Shown: positions 1 through 6,126, counted from the stretch's first letter. The stretch is 8,955 nucleotides of DNA from Thiotrichaceae bacterium (GCA_026992705.1 JALWYT010000028.1:1-8955); one strand, 5' to 3'. Numbers and translations are program-made. Notes: generated from the letters alone by a model not told the origin.

Positions 1-1118
1 ATCCTAATATTGAAGTCAGAGTATTTAATCCTTTTAATCGTAATATTTCTCGTTATCTACAATTTGTATTTAAACTAGGTAAGATTACTCGCCGTATGCA
101 TAATAAATCACTGACGATTGATAATCAAATTAGTATTGTTGGAGGTAGAAATATTGCTGATGAATATTTTCATCAACAATCAGAAGTTCGATTTAATGAT
201 ATGGATGCTGTTTTTATTGGTCCACTTGTGATTGAGGTTGGGAAAAATTTTGATGCTTTTTGGAATAGTCAATATGTTGATTTATTAGAAAACTTAGAAA
301 AATTGCCTCCTTTTATTAAAAAAAGCTCTCAAAACTATACATTACAACTCTCTATTGATGATAGTTATTACTTAGATTCATTAGATAAACAAGCTTTTCC
401 TTTTTTTTGGGGGAAAGCTAAACTAATTGCGGATCAACCAGGTAAAATCATTAAAAAACGACAGCCTAAAAAGTTCATCAAAACAACTCCAATTTTTCAC
501 GCGATTGATTCAGCTAAAAAAGAGATATTAATTTTTACACCTTATCTTGTTCCAACTAAAACAGGAATTGAGTATATAAAAACATTACGCAAGAAAGGGG
601 TAAGAGTTATGTTATTAACTAATTCTTTAGCAACAACAGATGTACCTTTTGTACATTCTGGTTATATAAATTATCGTAAAGCTTTGATTAAATTAGGTGT
701 TGAGCTTTATGAGCTTAAACATACAGCTACACCATTACGATTGTTTACATCTTATGCTAAAGGAAAAAAAATTCAAGCAAACAAAAATAGTCTACATGCA
801 AAAGTTATGGTTTTTGATCGAAAGTATTTTTATATCGGTTCAATGAATATTGATCCACGTTCTATCTTTGAAAATACGGAACTTGGTTTATTAATAGATT
901 CTCCTATTATCGCACAATCTATTTATAAATGGTTTGAAGATAATGTTGATAAGTTGGCTTATAAGATAGAAATTAAACACTTTTATGTTCGTGGTGAAAC
1001 ACTCGCTTGGAAAAAAAATGAGAAAGAATTTTATATAAAAGAACCCCATACTCGCTTACTTGGTCGGATTTGGATGGATTTTTTAAGTGGCTTACCGATT
1101 GCTGAGAAACATATGTAA
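1..1118 (+). CDS. Phospholipase D-family cardiolipin synthase-like protein (ClsC/YmdC type), 5' partial
   Basis: The reading frame is already open at the left edge (first complete codon at base 3), so the N-terminal part lies outside the window; about 371 residues are visible. Two HxKx4D (HKD) motifs mark the phospholipase D superfamily: the first with H, K and D codons at 99, 105 and 120, followed by an IVGGRN stretch; the second at 795, 801 and 816, followed by IGSMN. The spacing and flanking residues resemble E. coli ClsC (YmdC). Known for that family: ClsC joins phosphatidylglycerol with phosphatidylethanolamine to form cardiolipin at the inner membrane, helped by YmdB; no ymdB-like gene is visible here. 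That this protein makes cardiolipin is inferred, since other phosphatidyl transferases share the motifs. A run of eight T and five G at 401-413 lies inside the frame. The stop is two bases from the convergent recN stop. Confidence 0.85.
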   Translation, partial: PNIEVRVFNPFNRNISRYLQFVFKLGKITRRMHNKSLTIDNQISIVGGRNIADEYFHQQSEVRFNDMDAVFIGPLVIEVGKNFDAFWNSQYVDLLENLEKLPPFIKKSSQNYTLQLSIDDSYYLDSLDKQAFPFFWGKAKLIADQPGKIIKKRQPKKFIKTTPIFHAIDSAKKEILIFTPYLVPTKTGIEYIKTLRKKGVRVMLLTNSLATTDVPFVHSGYINYRKALIKLGVELYELKHTATPLRLFTSYAKGKKIQANKNSLHAKVMVFDRKYFYIGSMNIDPRSIFENTELGLLIDSPIIAQSIYKWFEDNVDKLAYKIEIKHFYVRGETLAWKKNEKEFYIKEPHTRLLGRIWMDFLSGLPIAEKHM

Positions 1119-1120
1119 AT

Positions 1121-2776
1121 TTAATTAGCTAATAATTCTTGTGCTAAATGTCGCGTAGTATCCGTTATTTCAATTCCACCAATCATTCTAGCAATTTCAT
1201 CAATCCGTTGTTCTTTATTAAGCTCAATCATGCCAGTTGAGGTGCTATCTTTGCCTTTAATTTTGGTTACTTTATAGTGATTATGAGCTTGTGCGGCGAC
1301 TTGCGGGAGGTGGGTTACGCATAGAACTTGTCGACCTTCACCGAGTTTGCGTAATTGTTTACCTACAACTTCAGCTGTGCCGCCGCCTATGCCGGTATCC
1401 ACTTCGTCAAAAATCAGTGCAGGAAGCGTAACTTTTTGAGCAGCGATTATTTGAATCGCTAAACTAATCCGTGATAACTCACCACCTGATGCGACTTTAA
1501 TTAATGGTTTTAAAGGTTGCCCAGGGTTTGCTGAAACTTGAAATTCAATTTGCTCATTGCCATTTGCTGAGAATTTATCTTGTGCAAGCAAGGCGATTTT
1601 AAATGTTCCGCCTTGCATTCCTAGCTCTTGCATAGCAGTGCTCACCCCTTTAGCCAATTGTTTTGCCGCTTTTAAACGGCTGGCAGTCAGCTTTTCGGCA
1701 GCTTGCTGATAAGCTTTTTCTGCTTGTGCTAATTTTTCTTGCAGGGCTTCTATATGGTAATCATCACCATCAAGGGTTTTTAGTTCAGTTTGTATCGTCT
1801 CTAATTTGTCAATTAATTGTTCAGGCTCAACACGATATTTTCTTGCCATTGATTGAATACTTGTCACTCGATTTTCTGCCCATTGTAAGCGTTTAGGGTC
1901 AAGTTCAATGTTGTCTAAATAGTGACGGCAAAAGTCAGCAGCTTCCTGAATTTGAATTTGGGCATTAATTAGCAATTCTTTAGGTATATTAAGTTTAGTA
2001 TCGAGTTGAGTATTATTTTCTAAATCATTGATTAAACTATTTAGTTGGCTATAAATTGATTGCTCATTTTGATAAAGCTGTTGATTACAATTTTCGGCAA
2101 TATAGATTAATTGCTCGGCATTAGATAGCCGATGATATTCTTCATCCAGCTCGGCAATTTCTCCTCGTACTAATTGCAATTCAGCAAGCTCTTGGGATTG
2201 AAATTTTAATAAATCAATTCGCTCTTGATGGGCAGCACTTTGATTACTCAGAGTTTCTAATCGCTCATTCAGTTGCTTCCATGTTTGATAGCATTGAGCG
2301 ACAGCATCTTGTAGTATGTGATGTTTTGCATAATCATCAAGCAAGGTACGTTGCATGTCCTTTTTCATTAAGGATTGATGCTCATGTTGACCATGTATAT
2401 CGACCAGTTGTTCACCGAGTTGTCGTAGCATGGTCAAATTACAAGGCGAACCGTTAATCCATGCCCGTGAATGACCTTTAGCAGAGATAACACGACGTAA
2501 AATACAGATATCGTCATTGTCTAAAGCGTGTTCTTGTAGCCATGCTTTAGCGTGAGGTATTTTTTCAATATCAACACTTAGGGTGATTTCGGTTTTACTC
2601 GCTCCATGTCGGACTATGCTGCTATCCGCACGATCACCTAATACCAAACCAATAGCATCAATTAGTATGGATTTACCTGCCCCTGTTTCGCCAGTAAGAG
2701 CTGTTGTTCCTGCATTTAGTTCAAGGTCAAGTTCGTCAATAATGGCAAAATCACGAATATAAATATGGCTTAGCAT
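1121..2776 (-). CDS. recN: DNA repair protein RecN
   Basis: A 551-residue SMC-like ATPase, close to the usual length of about 553. It acts in recombinational repair of double-strand breaks on the nucleoid. Visible motifs: Walker A GETGAGKS at residues 29-36, a long Q/E/L-rich coiled-coil arm region at about 150-380, the ABC signature SGGELSR at 430-436, and Walker B ALIFDE at 453-458 followed by VDTGIGG. A switch-like THLPQVA follows at 488-494. Both ATPase halves are intact, with no frameshift. The start at ATG 2776 gives the standard N-terminus (MLSHIYIRDFAIIDELDLEL), although no good ribosome binding site precedes it. In E. coli recN is strongly SOS-induced; I see no CTG-N10-CAG type LexA box in the upstream 104 bp. 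The MIF-family gene lies upstream on the same strand but is separated by a hairpin. Confidence 0.97.
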   Translation of the reverse strand: MLSHIYIRDFAIIDELDLELNAGTTALTGETGAGKSILIDAIGLVLGDRADSSIVRHGASKTEITLSVDIEKIPHAKAWLQEHALDNDDICILRRVISAKGHSRAWINGSPCNLTMLRQLGEQLVDIHGQHEHQSLMKKDMQRTLLDDYAKHHILQDAVAQCYQTWKQLNERLETLSNQSAAHQERIDLLKFQSQELAELQLVRGEIAELDEEYHRLSNAEQLIYIAENCNQQLYQNEQSIYSQLNSLINDLENNTQLDTKLNIPKELLINAQIQIQEAADFCRHYLDNIELDPKRLQWAENRVTSIQSMARKYRVEPEQLIDKLETIQTELKTLDGDDYHIEALQEKLAQAEKAYQQAAEKLTASRLKAAKQLAKGVSTAMQELGMQGGTFKIALLAQDKFSANGNEQIEFQVSANPGQPLKPLIKVASGGELSRISLAIQIIAAQKVTLPALIFDEVDTGIGGGTAEVVGKQLRKLGEGRQVLCVTHLPQVAAQAHNHYKVTKIKGKDSTSTGMIELNKEQRIDEIARMIGGIEITDTTRHLAQELLAN

Positions 2777-2828
2777 GGTAGTAAGGTTAAAGATTAACGT
2801 AATAGTGGTTGTAATTTAAATTTATAGT

Positions 2829-2864
2829 AAGCTGGTAAGCCCGAATAATCGCACTTGCCAGCTT
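2829..2864 (-). terminator. Hairpin terminator between the tautomerase gene and recN
   Basis: AAGCTGGTAAG (2829-2839) pairs with CTTGCCAGCTT (2854-2864), an 11-bp stem with one G-U-type wobble and a 14-nt loop. It lies 16 bases beyond the stop of the leftward tautomerase gene. On the minus strand it is followed by an AT-rich stretch (ACTATAAATTTAAATT) rather than a clean U-tract, so termination may be partial and some readthrough into recN is possible. Confidence 0.55.
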
Positions 2865-2880
2865 GTTGCTACAGAATGAT

Positions 2881-3216
2881 TTAGAAAGTCGCACCATTCC
2901 ATCCCCACATATGGCGGGCAGGGGTGGTAAATTCAATATAAATGCGTTCAGCACTAATATTGAATATCTCAGCAAGCAGTGTAGTAATTTTGTTCGAATA
3001 ATTAGCCGTTTGTTCTTCAGGCAAACCAAGGCTTTTTAGTTTCACATAAGCTAACGGTGTATCATTTCCAGCAAATAGCATCATACTATTATGGGTATAT
3101 TTAACCATGACATAGCTTTCAGGCTTCGATAACATACTTGCAATCGCTTGAGAAATTGTTGAAAGTTGTGTTTTATCACTTAACACTTGATTTGATTCAA
3201 TACTAATTAATGGCAT
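2881..3216 (-). CDS. MIF-family tautomerase (phenylpyruvate tautomerase-like)
   Basis: A 111-residue protein of the macrophage migration inhibitory factor family, small homotrimeric keto-enol tautomerases. The N-terminus MPLISIES places Pro directly after Met; after Met removal this Pro is the catalytic base of the family. A Lys followed by Pro at residues 31-32 (SKPESY) matches active-site Lys32 of human MIF, and the C-terminus GWNGATF matches its GWNNSTF. Start choice: an ATG six bases upstream (3222) is only 3 nt from AAGGA, while the ATG at 3216 has 9-nt spacing and exposes the catalytic Pro, so 3216 is preferred. The physiological substrate in bacteria is usually unknown; assignment to phenylpyruvate or hydroxyphenylpyruvate is inference. 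It is transcribed alone, divergently from the exporter operon, and is followed by a hairpin. Confidence 0.9.
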   Translation of the reverse strand: MPLISIESNQVLSDKTQLSTISQAIASMLSKPESYVMVKYTHNSMMLFAGNDTPLAYVKLKSLGLPEEQTANYSNKITTLLAEIFNISAERIYIEFTTPARHMWGWNGATF

Positions 3217-3225
3217 AAGCATTAG

Positions 3226-3230
3226 TCCTT
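3226..3230 (-). promoter_or_regulatory. Ribosome binding site that fixes the tautomerase start
   Basis: AAGGA on the minus strand, 9 nt before ATG 3216 but only 3 nt before the in-frame ATG at 3222. The spacing selects 3216 and so puts Pro at the mature N-terminus. Confidence 0.75.
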
Positions 3231-3292
3231 ATTTAATTTACTCATTAAAACCATAAGTTCAATGTAGATGAATAAGTCAAGATATTAGATTT

Positions 3293-3356
3293 GCAGTAGA
3301 TTTTTAAAAAATCTCCGCTTTACTCTTATAGGTTAAGCGGTTATTTTTTAAACTGC
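3293..3356. terminator. 64-bp imperfect hairpin, bidirectional terminator or attenuator candidate
   Basis: Nested complementary arms: GCAGT (3293-3297) with ACTGC (3352-3356); TTAAAAAAT (3304-3312) with ATTTTTTAA (3343-3351); CCGCTT (3315-3320) with AAGCGG (3335-3340); and an inner ACT/GGT extension leaving a 6-nt loop. The left arm has one 6-nt bulge, AGATTT. On either strand the GC stem is followed by a T6 run, as in an intrinsic terminator. No gene upstream on either strand explains it. It could shield the two divergent units, end a small RNA, or act as an attenuator in a long tautomerase leader. Confidence 0.5.
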
Positions 3357-3562
3357 TGTAGAATAATAGCTTATGTTATCTACTGTAGTGAAGTTACAGG
3401 TTTAGGTTCCAATATTATTTTAAAAAGTGATTTCCATCCGTGTATATTGTGTAAATATGCTTAATGATTCTAAATATTTATCTTCCTCGATTTTTTAGGC
3501 ATATTTTTACGGGCTAAGTATTGTCTCAATAATAACGAATAGATACTGTGAGGTCACGATTA

Positions 3563-3577
3563 AAAATCACTGATTTT
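3563..3577. promoter_or_regulatory. 15-bp perfect palindrome, operator candidate
   Basis: AAAATCA-C-TGATTTT, perfect 7-bp arms around one central base, ending 13 bases before the leader ribosome binding site. A second small palindrome GTGA-GG-TCAC lies at 3548-3557. The position suits a repressor site for the exporter operon. No regulator gene is adjacent, so the binding protein is unknown. Confidence 0.4.
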
Positions 3578-3590
3578 ACCTTACATTACA

Positions 3591-3596
3591 GGAGGG
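3591..3596 (+). promoter_or_regulatory. Strong ribosome binding site for the leader frame
   Basis: GGAGGG with 9-nt spacing to ATG 3606 is the strongest Shine-Dalgarno in this intergenic region. No comparable signal precedes the ATPase gene at 3674. Confidence 0.65.
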
Positions 3597-3605
3597 AAAT
3601 ATCAA

Positions 3606-3659
3606 ATGTTTATGTATATTTTCCACTACTTTTATTCCTTGGATTTGCTGTATAGCTAA
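3606..3659 (+). CDS. Putative 17-residue aromatic leader peptide
   Basis: A short frame, MFMYIFHYFYSLDLLYS, too short for routine gene calling. It has an excellent ribosome binding site at ideal spacing and ends 14 nt before the ATPase start, in a different frame. Seven of 17 residues are aromatic (three Phe, four Tyr), six of them within codons 2-10. That composition recalls leader peptides that sense charged tRNA, such as PheL-type leaders, but no terminator/antiterminator pair lies between it and the next gene. Translational coupling or ribosome-stalling control of the exporter is therefore the more natural reading. The chance alternative is real: AT-rich DNA readily encodes Phe and Tyr. 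Function is inferred from position only. Confidence 0.45.
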   Translation: MFMYIFHYFYSLDLLYS

Positions 3660-3667
3660 CGTACTAT
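3639..3667 (+). promoter_or_regulatory. Possible promoter giving a leaderless ATPase transcript
   Basis: TTGGAT (3639-3644) and TACTAT (3662-3667) are separated by 17 bp. A start about seven bases downstream would fall at the ATG of the ATPase gene (3674), producing a leaderless mRNA, consistent with the absent ribosome binding site there. The hexamer matches are only modest (3/6 and 4/6), so this competes with the coupling model rather than being established. Confidence 0.25.
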
Positions 3668-3673
3668 CACACT

Positions 3674-4600
3674 ATGGATATAATAATCAAAATAGCTAAT
3701 CTTTCAAAAATTTATGCAAATGGATATCAAGCCTTAGATAATGTTTCTCTAGATATTCGTCGTGGTGAAATTCTTGCATTATTAGGTCCTAATGGAGCAG
3801 GTAAAACAACATTGATTTCAGCAATTTGTGGCTTGGTTACGCCTAGTTCTGGAACAGTTACAGTTGATGGGTTTGATAATATTAAACAATATCGCCAGTC
3901 ACGAGAGCGGATTGGTTTAGTTCCTCAAGAATTAACTTTACCTACCTTTGATAAAGTCTGGAATACAGTGGCATTTAGTCGAAGTCTATTTGGTAAAAAG
4001 TCGAACAAAGCATTGATTGATCAACTGTTAAAAGATTTGAGCTTATTTGATAAAAAAGATAATGAAGTTCGTATGTTATCGGGTGGAATGAAACGTCGAG
4101 TCTTAATTGCTAAGGCATTATCACATGAGCCTAAAATACTATTTTTAGATGAACCTACCGCAGGAGTTGATGTGAACCTCCGCAAAGATATGTGGAAGAT
4201 TATCAATAAGCTGCGAGAGGAGGGGGTAACTATTATTTTGACCACACATTATATCGAGGAAGCAGAGGAAATTGCAGACCGAGTAGGGGTGATTAATGAT
4301 GGTAAACTGTTATTAGTGGATGATAAAAAAAACCTTATGCAAAAATTAGGTAAGAAGCAATGTATTATCGAGTTGAAAAATGCTATTGATCGCATTCCCG
4401 AGACTTTGAGTGACTATCATTTGGAATTAGCTCAGGCAGGCAAGAGACTGGTTTACACCTATAGTACAGTTGCCGATGGCACGGGGATTACTGCTTTATT
4501 GCAAGCAATGAGTTCAACAGGTTTGTCGATGAAAGATCTACAGACGAAACAAAGTTCACTCGAAGAAATTTTTGTTAATTTAGTCGAAGCAGAAGCATGA
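3674..4600 (+). CDS. ABC-2 type exporter, ATP-binding subunit
   Basis: A 308-residue nucleotide-binding protein of the DrrA/NodI-like ABC family that powers a membrane exporter from the cytoplasmic face. Motifs: Walker A GPNGAGKT (38-45), Q-loop VPQE (83-86), signature LSGGMKRR (135-142), Walker B ILFLDE (155-160), D-loop AGVD (163-166) and H-loop His192. A C-terminal extension after about residue 225 is typical of this group. The last codons overlap the permease start (ATGA), so the two subunits are translationally coupled. The family is widespread in proteobacteria, usually as this two-gene pair, and I know of no firm substrate; similarity to YadG/DrrA does not settle it. ATG 3674 is the only sensible start because an in-frame stop lies at 3653, but no Shine-Dalgarno precedes it, which draws attention to the leader frame just upstream. 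Confidence 0.93.
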   Translation: MDIIIKIANLSKIYANGYQALDNVSLDIRRGEILALLGPNGAGKTTLISAICGLVTPSSGTVTVDGFDNIKQYRQSRERIGLVPQELTLPTFDKVWNTVAFSRSLFGKKSNKALIDQLLKDLSLFDKKDNEVRMLSGGMKRRVLIAKALSHEPKILFLDEPTAGVDVNLRKDMWKIINKLREEGVTIILTTHYIEEAEEIADRVGVINDGKLLLVDDKKNLMQKLGKKQCIIELKNAIDRIPETLSDYHLELAQAGKRLVYTYSTVADGTGITALLQAMSSTGLSMKDLQTKQSSLEEIFVNLVEAEA

Positions 4601-5358
4601 ATAGGCGAGCTGTTGCAACAATATATAAATACGAAATGTTACGAGCATGGCATACCTTATTTCAAAGTCTTGCTTCACCTGTGTTATCAACATCACTTTA
4701 CTTTGTAGTATTTGGTTCAGCAATTGGTTCACGCATTCAGGCAATTGATGGTATTGCTTATGGCTCTTTTATTGTTCCAGGTTTAATGATGCTTGCCTTG
4801 CTTACGCAAAGTGTGGCTAATGCCTCATTCGGTATATTTTATCCAAAATTTACAGGAGCAATCTATGAGGTCATGTCAGCTCCTGTCTCTTATTTTGATA
4901 TTCTACTTGGTTATGTTGGTGCAGCAGCAAGTAAGTCGGTGATTATTGGGTTGGTTATTTTAGCAACGGCTAGCATGTTTGTAGAAATTCATATTATTCA
5001 TCCGTTTTGGATGCTTTTTTTTCTTATATTAACAAGTATCACTTTTAGTTTATTTGGATTTATTATTGGACTATGGGCGACTGATTTTGAAAAATTACAA
5101 ATTGTTCCTCTTTTAGTAATCACACCTCTAGTTTTTCTTGGTGGTACATTTTACTCTGTTAAAATGCTGTCACCTATTTGGCAAACAATTACCTTATTCA
5201 ACCCTGTTTTATATCTTGTCAGTGGCTTTCGCTGGAGTTTTTTTGATATTTCTGATGTCAATATTACACTCTCTATTGTGGTTATTCTTGGTTTCTTAAG
5301 TATTTGTGTAATAGTCGTTTGGTGGATGTTTCGTTCAGGATATCGTTTAAGAGACTGA
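4597..5358 (+). CDS. ABC-2 type exporter, permease subunit
   Basis: A 253-residue integral membrane protein of the ABC-2 permease family, partner of the preceding ATPase. About six hydrophobic segments are visible, near residues 24-46, 57-78, 104-128, 134-158, 168-188 and 222-246. A cytoplasmic N-terminal coupling region (RRAVATIYKYEMLRAW) precedes the first. Phrases such as FVVFGSAIGSRI, PKFTGAIYEVMSAPVSYFDI and FNPVLYLVSGFRW are typical of this exporter group. The start overlaps the ATPase stop by four bases (ATGA) and has no separate ribosome binding site, so its translation depends on the upstream gene. The complex is presumably two ATPase plus two permease subunits. The exported compound cannot be read from the sequence. 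Confidence 0.93.
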   Translation: MNRRAVATIYKYEMLRAWHTLFQSLASPVLSTSLYFVVFGSAIGSRIQAIDGIAYGSFIVPGLMMLALLTQSVANASFGIFYPKFTGAIYEVMSAPVSYFDILLGYVGAAASKSVIIGLVILATASMFVEIHIIHPFWMLFFLILTSITFSLFGFIIGLWATDFEKLQIVPLLVITPLVFLGGTFYSVKMLSPIWQTITLFNPVLYLVSGFRWSFFDISDVNITLSIVVILGFLSICVIVVWWMFRSGYRLRD

Positions 5359-5416
5359 GTATTGTCTATATTAGAATAAAATATTTCTTAGATGTAGTAG
5401 AGATACATATTGTCAC

Positions 5417-5887
5417 TTAAAATATTAAAAGTTCAGAAGAATCTTCTGTGTAAACTTGCATATTCGGCAATAAAGAGCTTAACTGCTGGGCGAAAATGCC
5501 ATCCGTGAATTGTCGTGTAAATTGACCATTGGCAGTGTGTAGTTTGGTCTTACCTAAGCCGCAACTTGGTGATGATTGTTTGAATATATAGGCATGTAAA
5601 TTAGGGTAGCGTTGAGCGATTAACTTGGCATAACGGTAGAGTTGGTCAGTGTAGTCTTTTTGCCCTGTTTGTTTATCGAGTACGCGAATTTGTTGATTAA
5701 TTTGCCGTAAGTGAATTGCAGAGCGTGGTATTGTTAAGCCAATAGCAACTTCAGGGCAGAAGCTTAGTACTTGATAGCGTTGTTGTAGGTTTTGATAGAG
5801 TATGGGTTGATATTTGCTTTTGCCATCGTAACGGACAGAATACCCTACTAAACAGCTACTCATACCAATTTGTTTTTTCTTTGTCAT
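5417..5887 (-). CDS. DUF523 / TudS-like protein, predicted Fe-S thiouracil desulfurase family
   Basis: A 156-residue cytoplasmic protein of the DUF523 family. Conserved landmarks: SSCLVG with Cys12 then VRYDG (18-22), CPEVAIGL with Cys44 and Glu46, IPR (53-55), and KQSSPSCG with Cys109. Family members such as TudS hold a [4Fe-4S] cluster through three cysteines and remove sulfur from 2-thiouracil; the three Cys and the Glu after CP are all present here. The desulfurase activity and the natural substrate for this copy are inferred from family membership. Length is normal for the single-domain form, with no DUF1722 fusion. It converges on the exporter operon, 58 bp apart. A TATAAT sequence on the minus strand (5944-5939) is a good -10 candidate. 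Two CTGTGTCTWAT repeats lie between that element and the start codon. Confidence 0.88.
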   Translation of the reverse strand: MTKKKQIGMSSCLVGYSVRYDGKSKYQPILYQNLQQRYQVLSFCPEVAIGLTIPRSAIHLRQINQQIRVLDKQTGQKDYTDQLYRYAKLIAQRYPNLHAYIFKQSSPSCGLGKTKLHTANGQFTRQFTDGIFAQQLSSLLPNMQVYTEDSSELLIF

Positions 5888-5890
5888 AAG

Positions 5891-5938
5891 CTGTGTCTTA
5901 TCTATATTTTCATTAAACTATTATCAACTGTGTCTAAT
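5891..5938. repeat. Pair of 11-bp direct repeats in the DUF523 gene leader
   Basis: CTGTGTCTTAT (5891-5901) and CTGTGTCTAAT (5928-5938) differ at one base and are 37 bp apart. Read in gene direction they are ATWAGACACAG. One sits just after the -10-like TATAAT, the other three bases before the ATG. They could be binding sites for a regulator of transcription or translation; chance cannot be excluded. Confidence 0.4.
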
Positions 5939-5949
5939 ATTATAACCAT

Positions 5950-6080
5950 GCTTCACTCAATTTGCGTTATCTTTGTGCCAATGTAGGGGACTTGCAAGCA
6001 CTTTGTCACATTATGGAGTTTACCAGCAGAAACAAGGGTGTTTATAGCACCGCTAAGTACAGTACCCAAATACTTCATAA
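5950..6080. other. Unexplained segment of atypical composition
   Basis: About 130 bp that look richer in G+C than the surrounding AT-rich spacer. On the minus strand an open frame 6078-5953 encodes 41 protein-like residues (MKYLGTVLSGAINTLVSAGK, then LHNVTKCLQVPYIGTKITQIE). It has no ribosome binding site, and its third codon positions are G/C more often than I would expect for the neighbouring genes. A plus-strand frame 5962-6165 also crosses it. Short inverted repeats occur, for example AAGTA/TACTT around 6055-6075. It may be a remnant of a mobile element, a dispersed repeat or a small RNA; I cannot name it. Confidence 0.35.
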
Positions 6081-6082
6081 AT

Positions 6083-6110
6083 TTGAACTAATTACCTATA
6101 CTAATAATAT
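6083..6110 (+). promoter_or_regulatory. Promoter for the SPOR-domain gene
   Basis: TTGAAC (6083-6088), 16-bp spacer, TAATAT (6105-6110). A start near 6117 would leave a short leader carrying the AGGGGA ribosome binding site before GTG 6140, and would make the upstream ATG 6113 untranslated. TATACT at 6097-6102 is an alternative -10. Confidence 0.45.
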
Positions 6111-6126
6111 GGATGAATTGTTCTAT

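Larger units (their letters stand above)
3217..3605. other. Long divergent intergenic region, no convincing protein gene
   Basis: About 390 bp between the tautomerase start and the small leader frame. It is AT-rich and contains a 64-bp imperfect hairpin (3293-3356), a second hairpin (GTAGAATAA 3358-3366 with TTATCTAC 3376-3383), a short GTGA-GG-TCAC palindrome (3548-3557) and a 15-bp palindrome (3563-3577). I find no open frame with a good start signal except the leader at 3606. A weak TTGTCT (3521-3526) followed by GATACT/TACTGT around 3542-3549 could be a rightward promoter, but the match is poor. An unannotated small RNA is possible. Confidence 0.6.

Noticed and set aside
1663..1896. Plus-strand frame of 77 codons inside recN
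   Set aside because: Antisense shadow of an intact, conserved gene. The same applies to minus-strand frames 4021-4245 (ATPase), 6308-6499 (SPOR gene) and 8325-8510 (sodB).
2787..3029. Minus-strand frame of 80 codons overlapping the tautomerase gene
   Set aside because: Shifted frame of the tautomerase running across its terminator hairpin; no start signal and no domain.
3315..3340. CCGCTT/AAGCGG stem as a DNA uptake sequence pair
   Set aside because: Does not match the Neisseria (GCCGTCTGAA) or Pasteurellaceae (AAGTGCGGT) uptake motifs, and I found no other copies in the window.
3548..3557. GTGA-GG-TCAC as a CRP site
   Set aside because: CRP dyads need a 6-bp gap between TGTGA and TCACA; the gap here is 2 bp.
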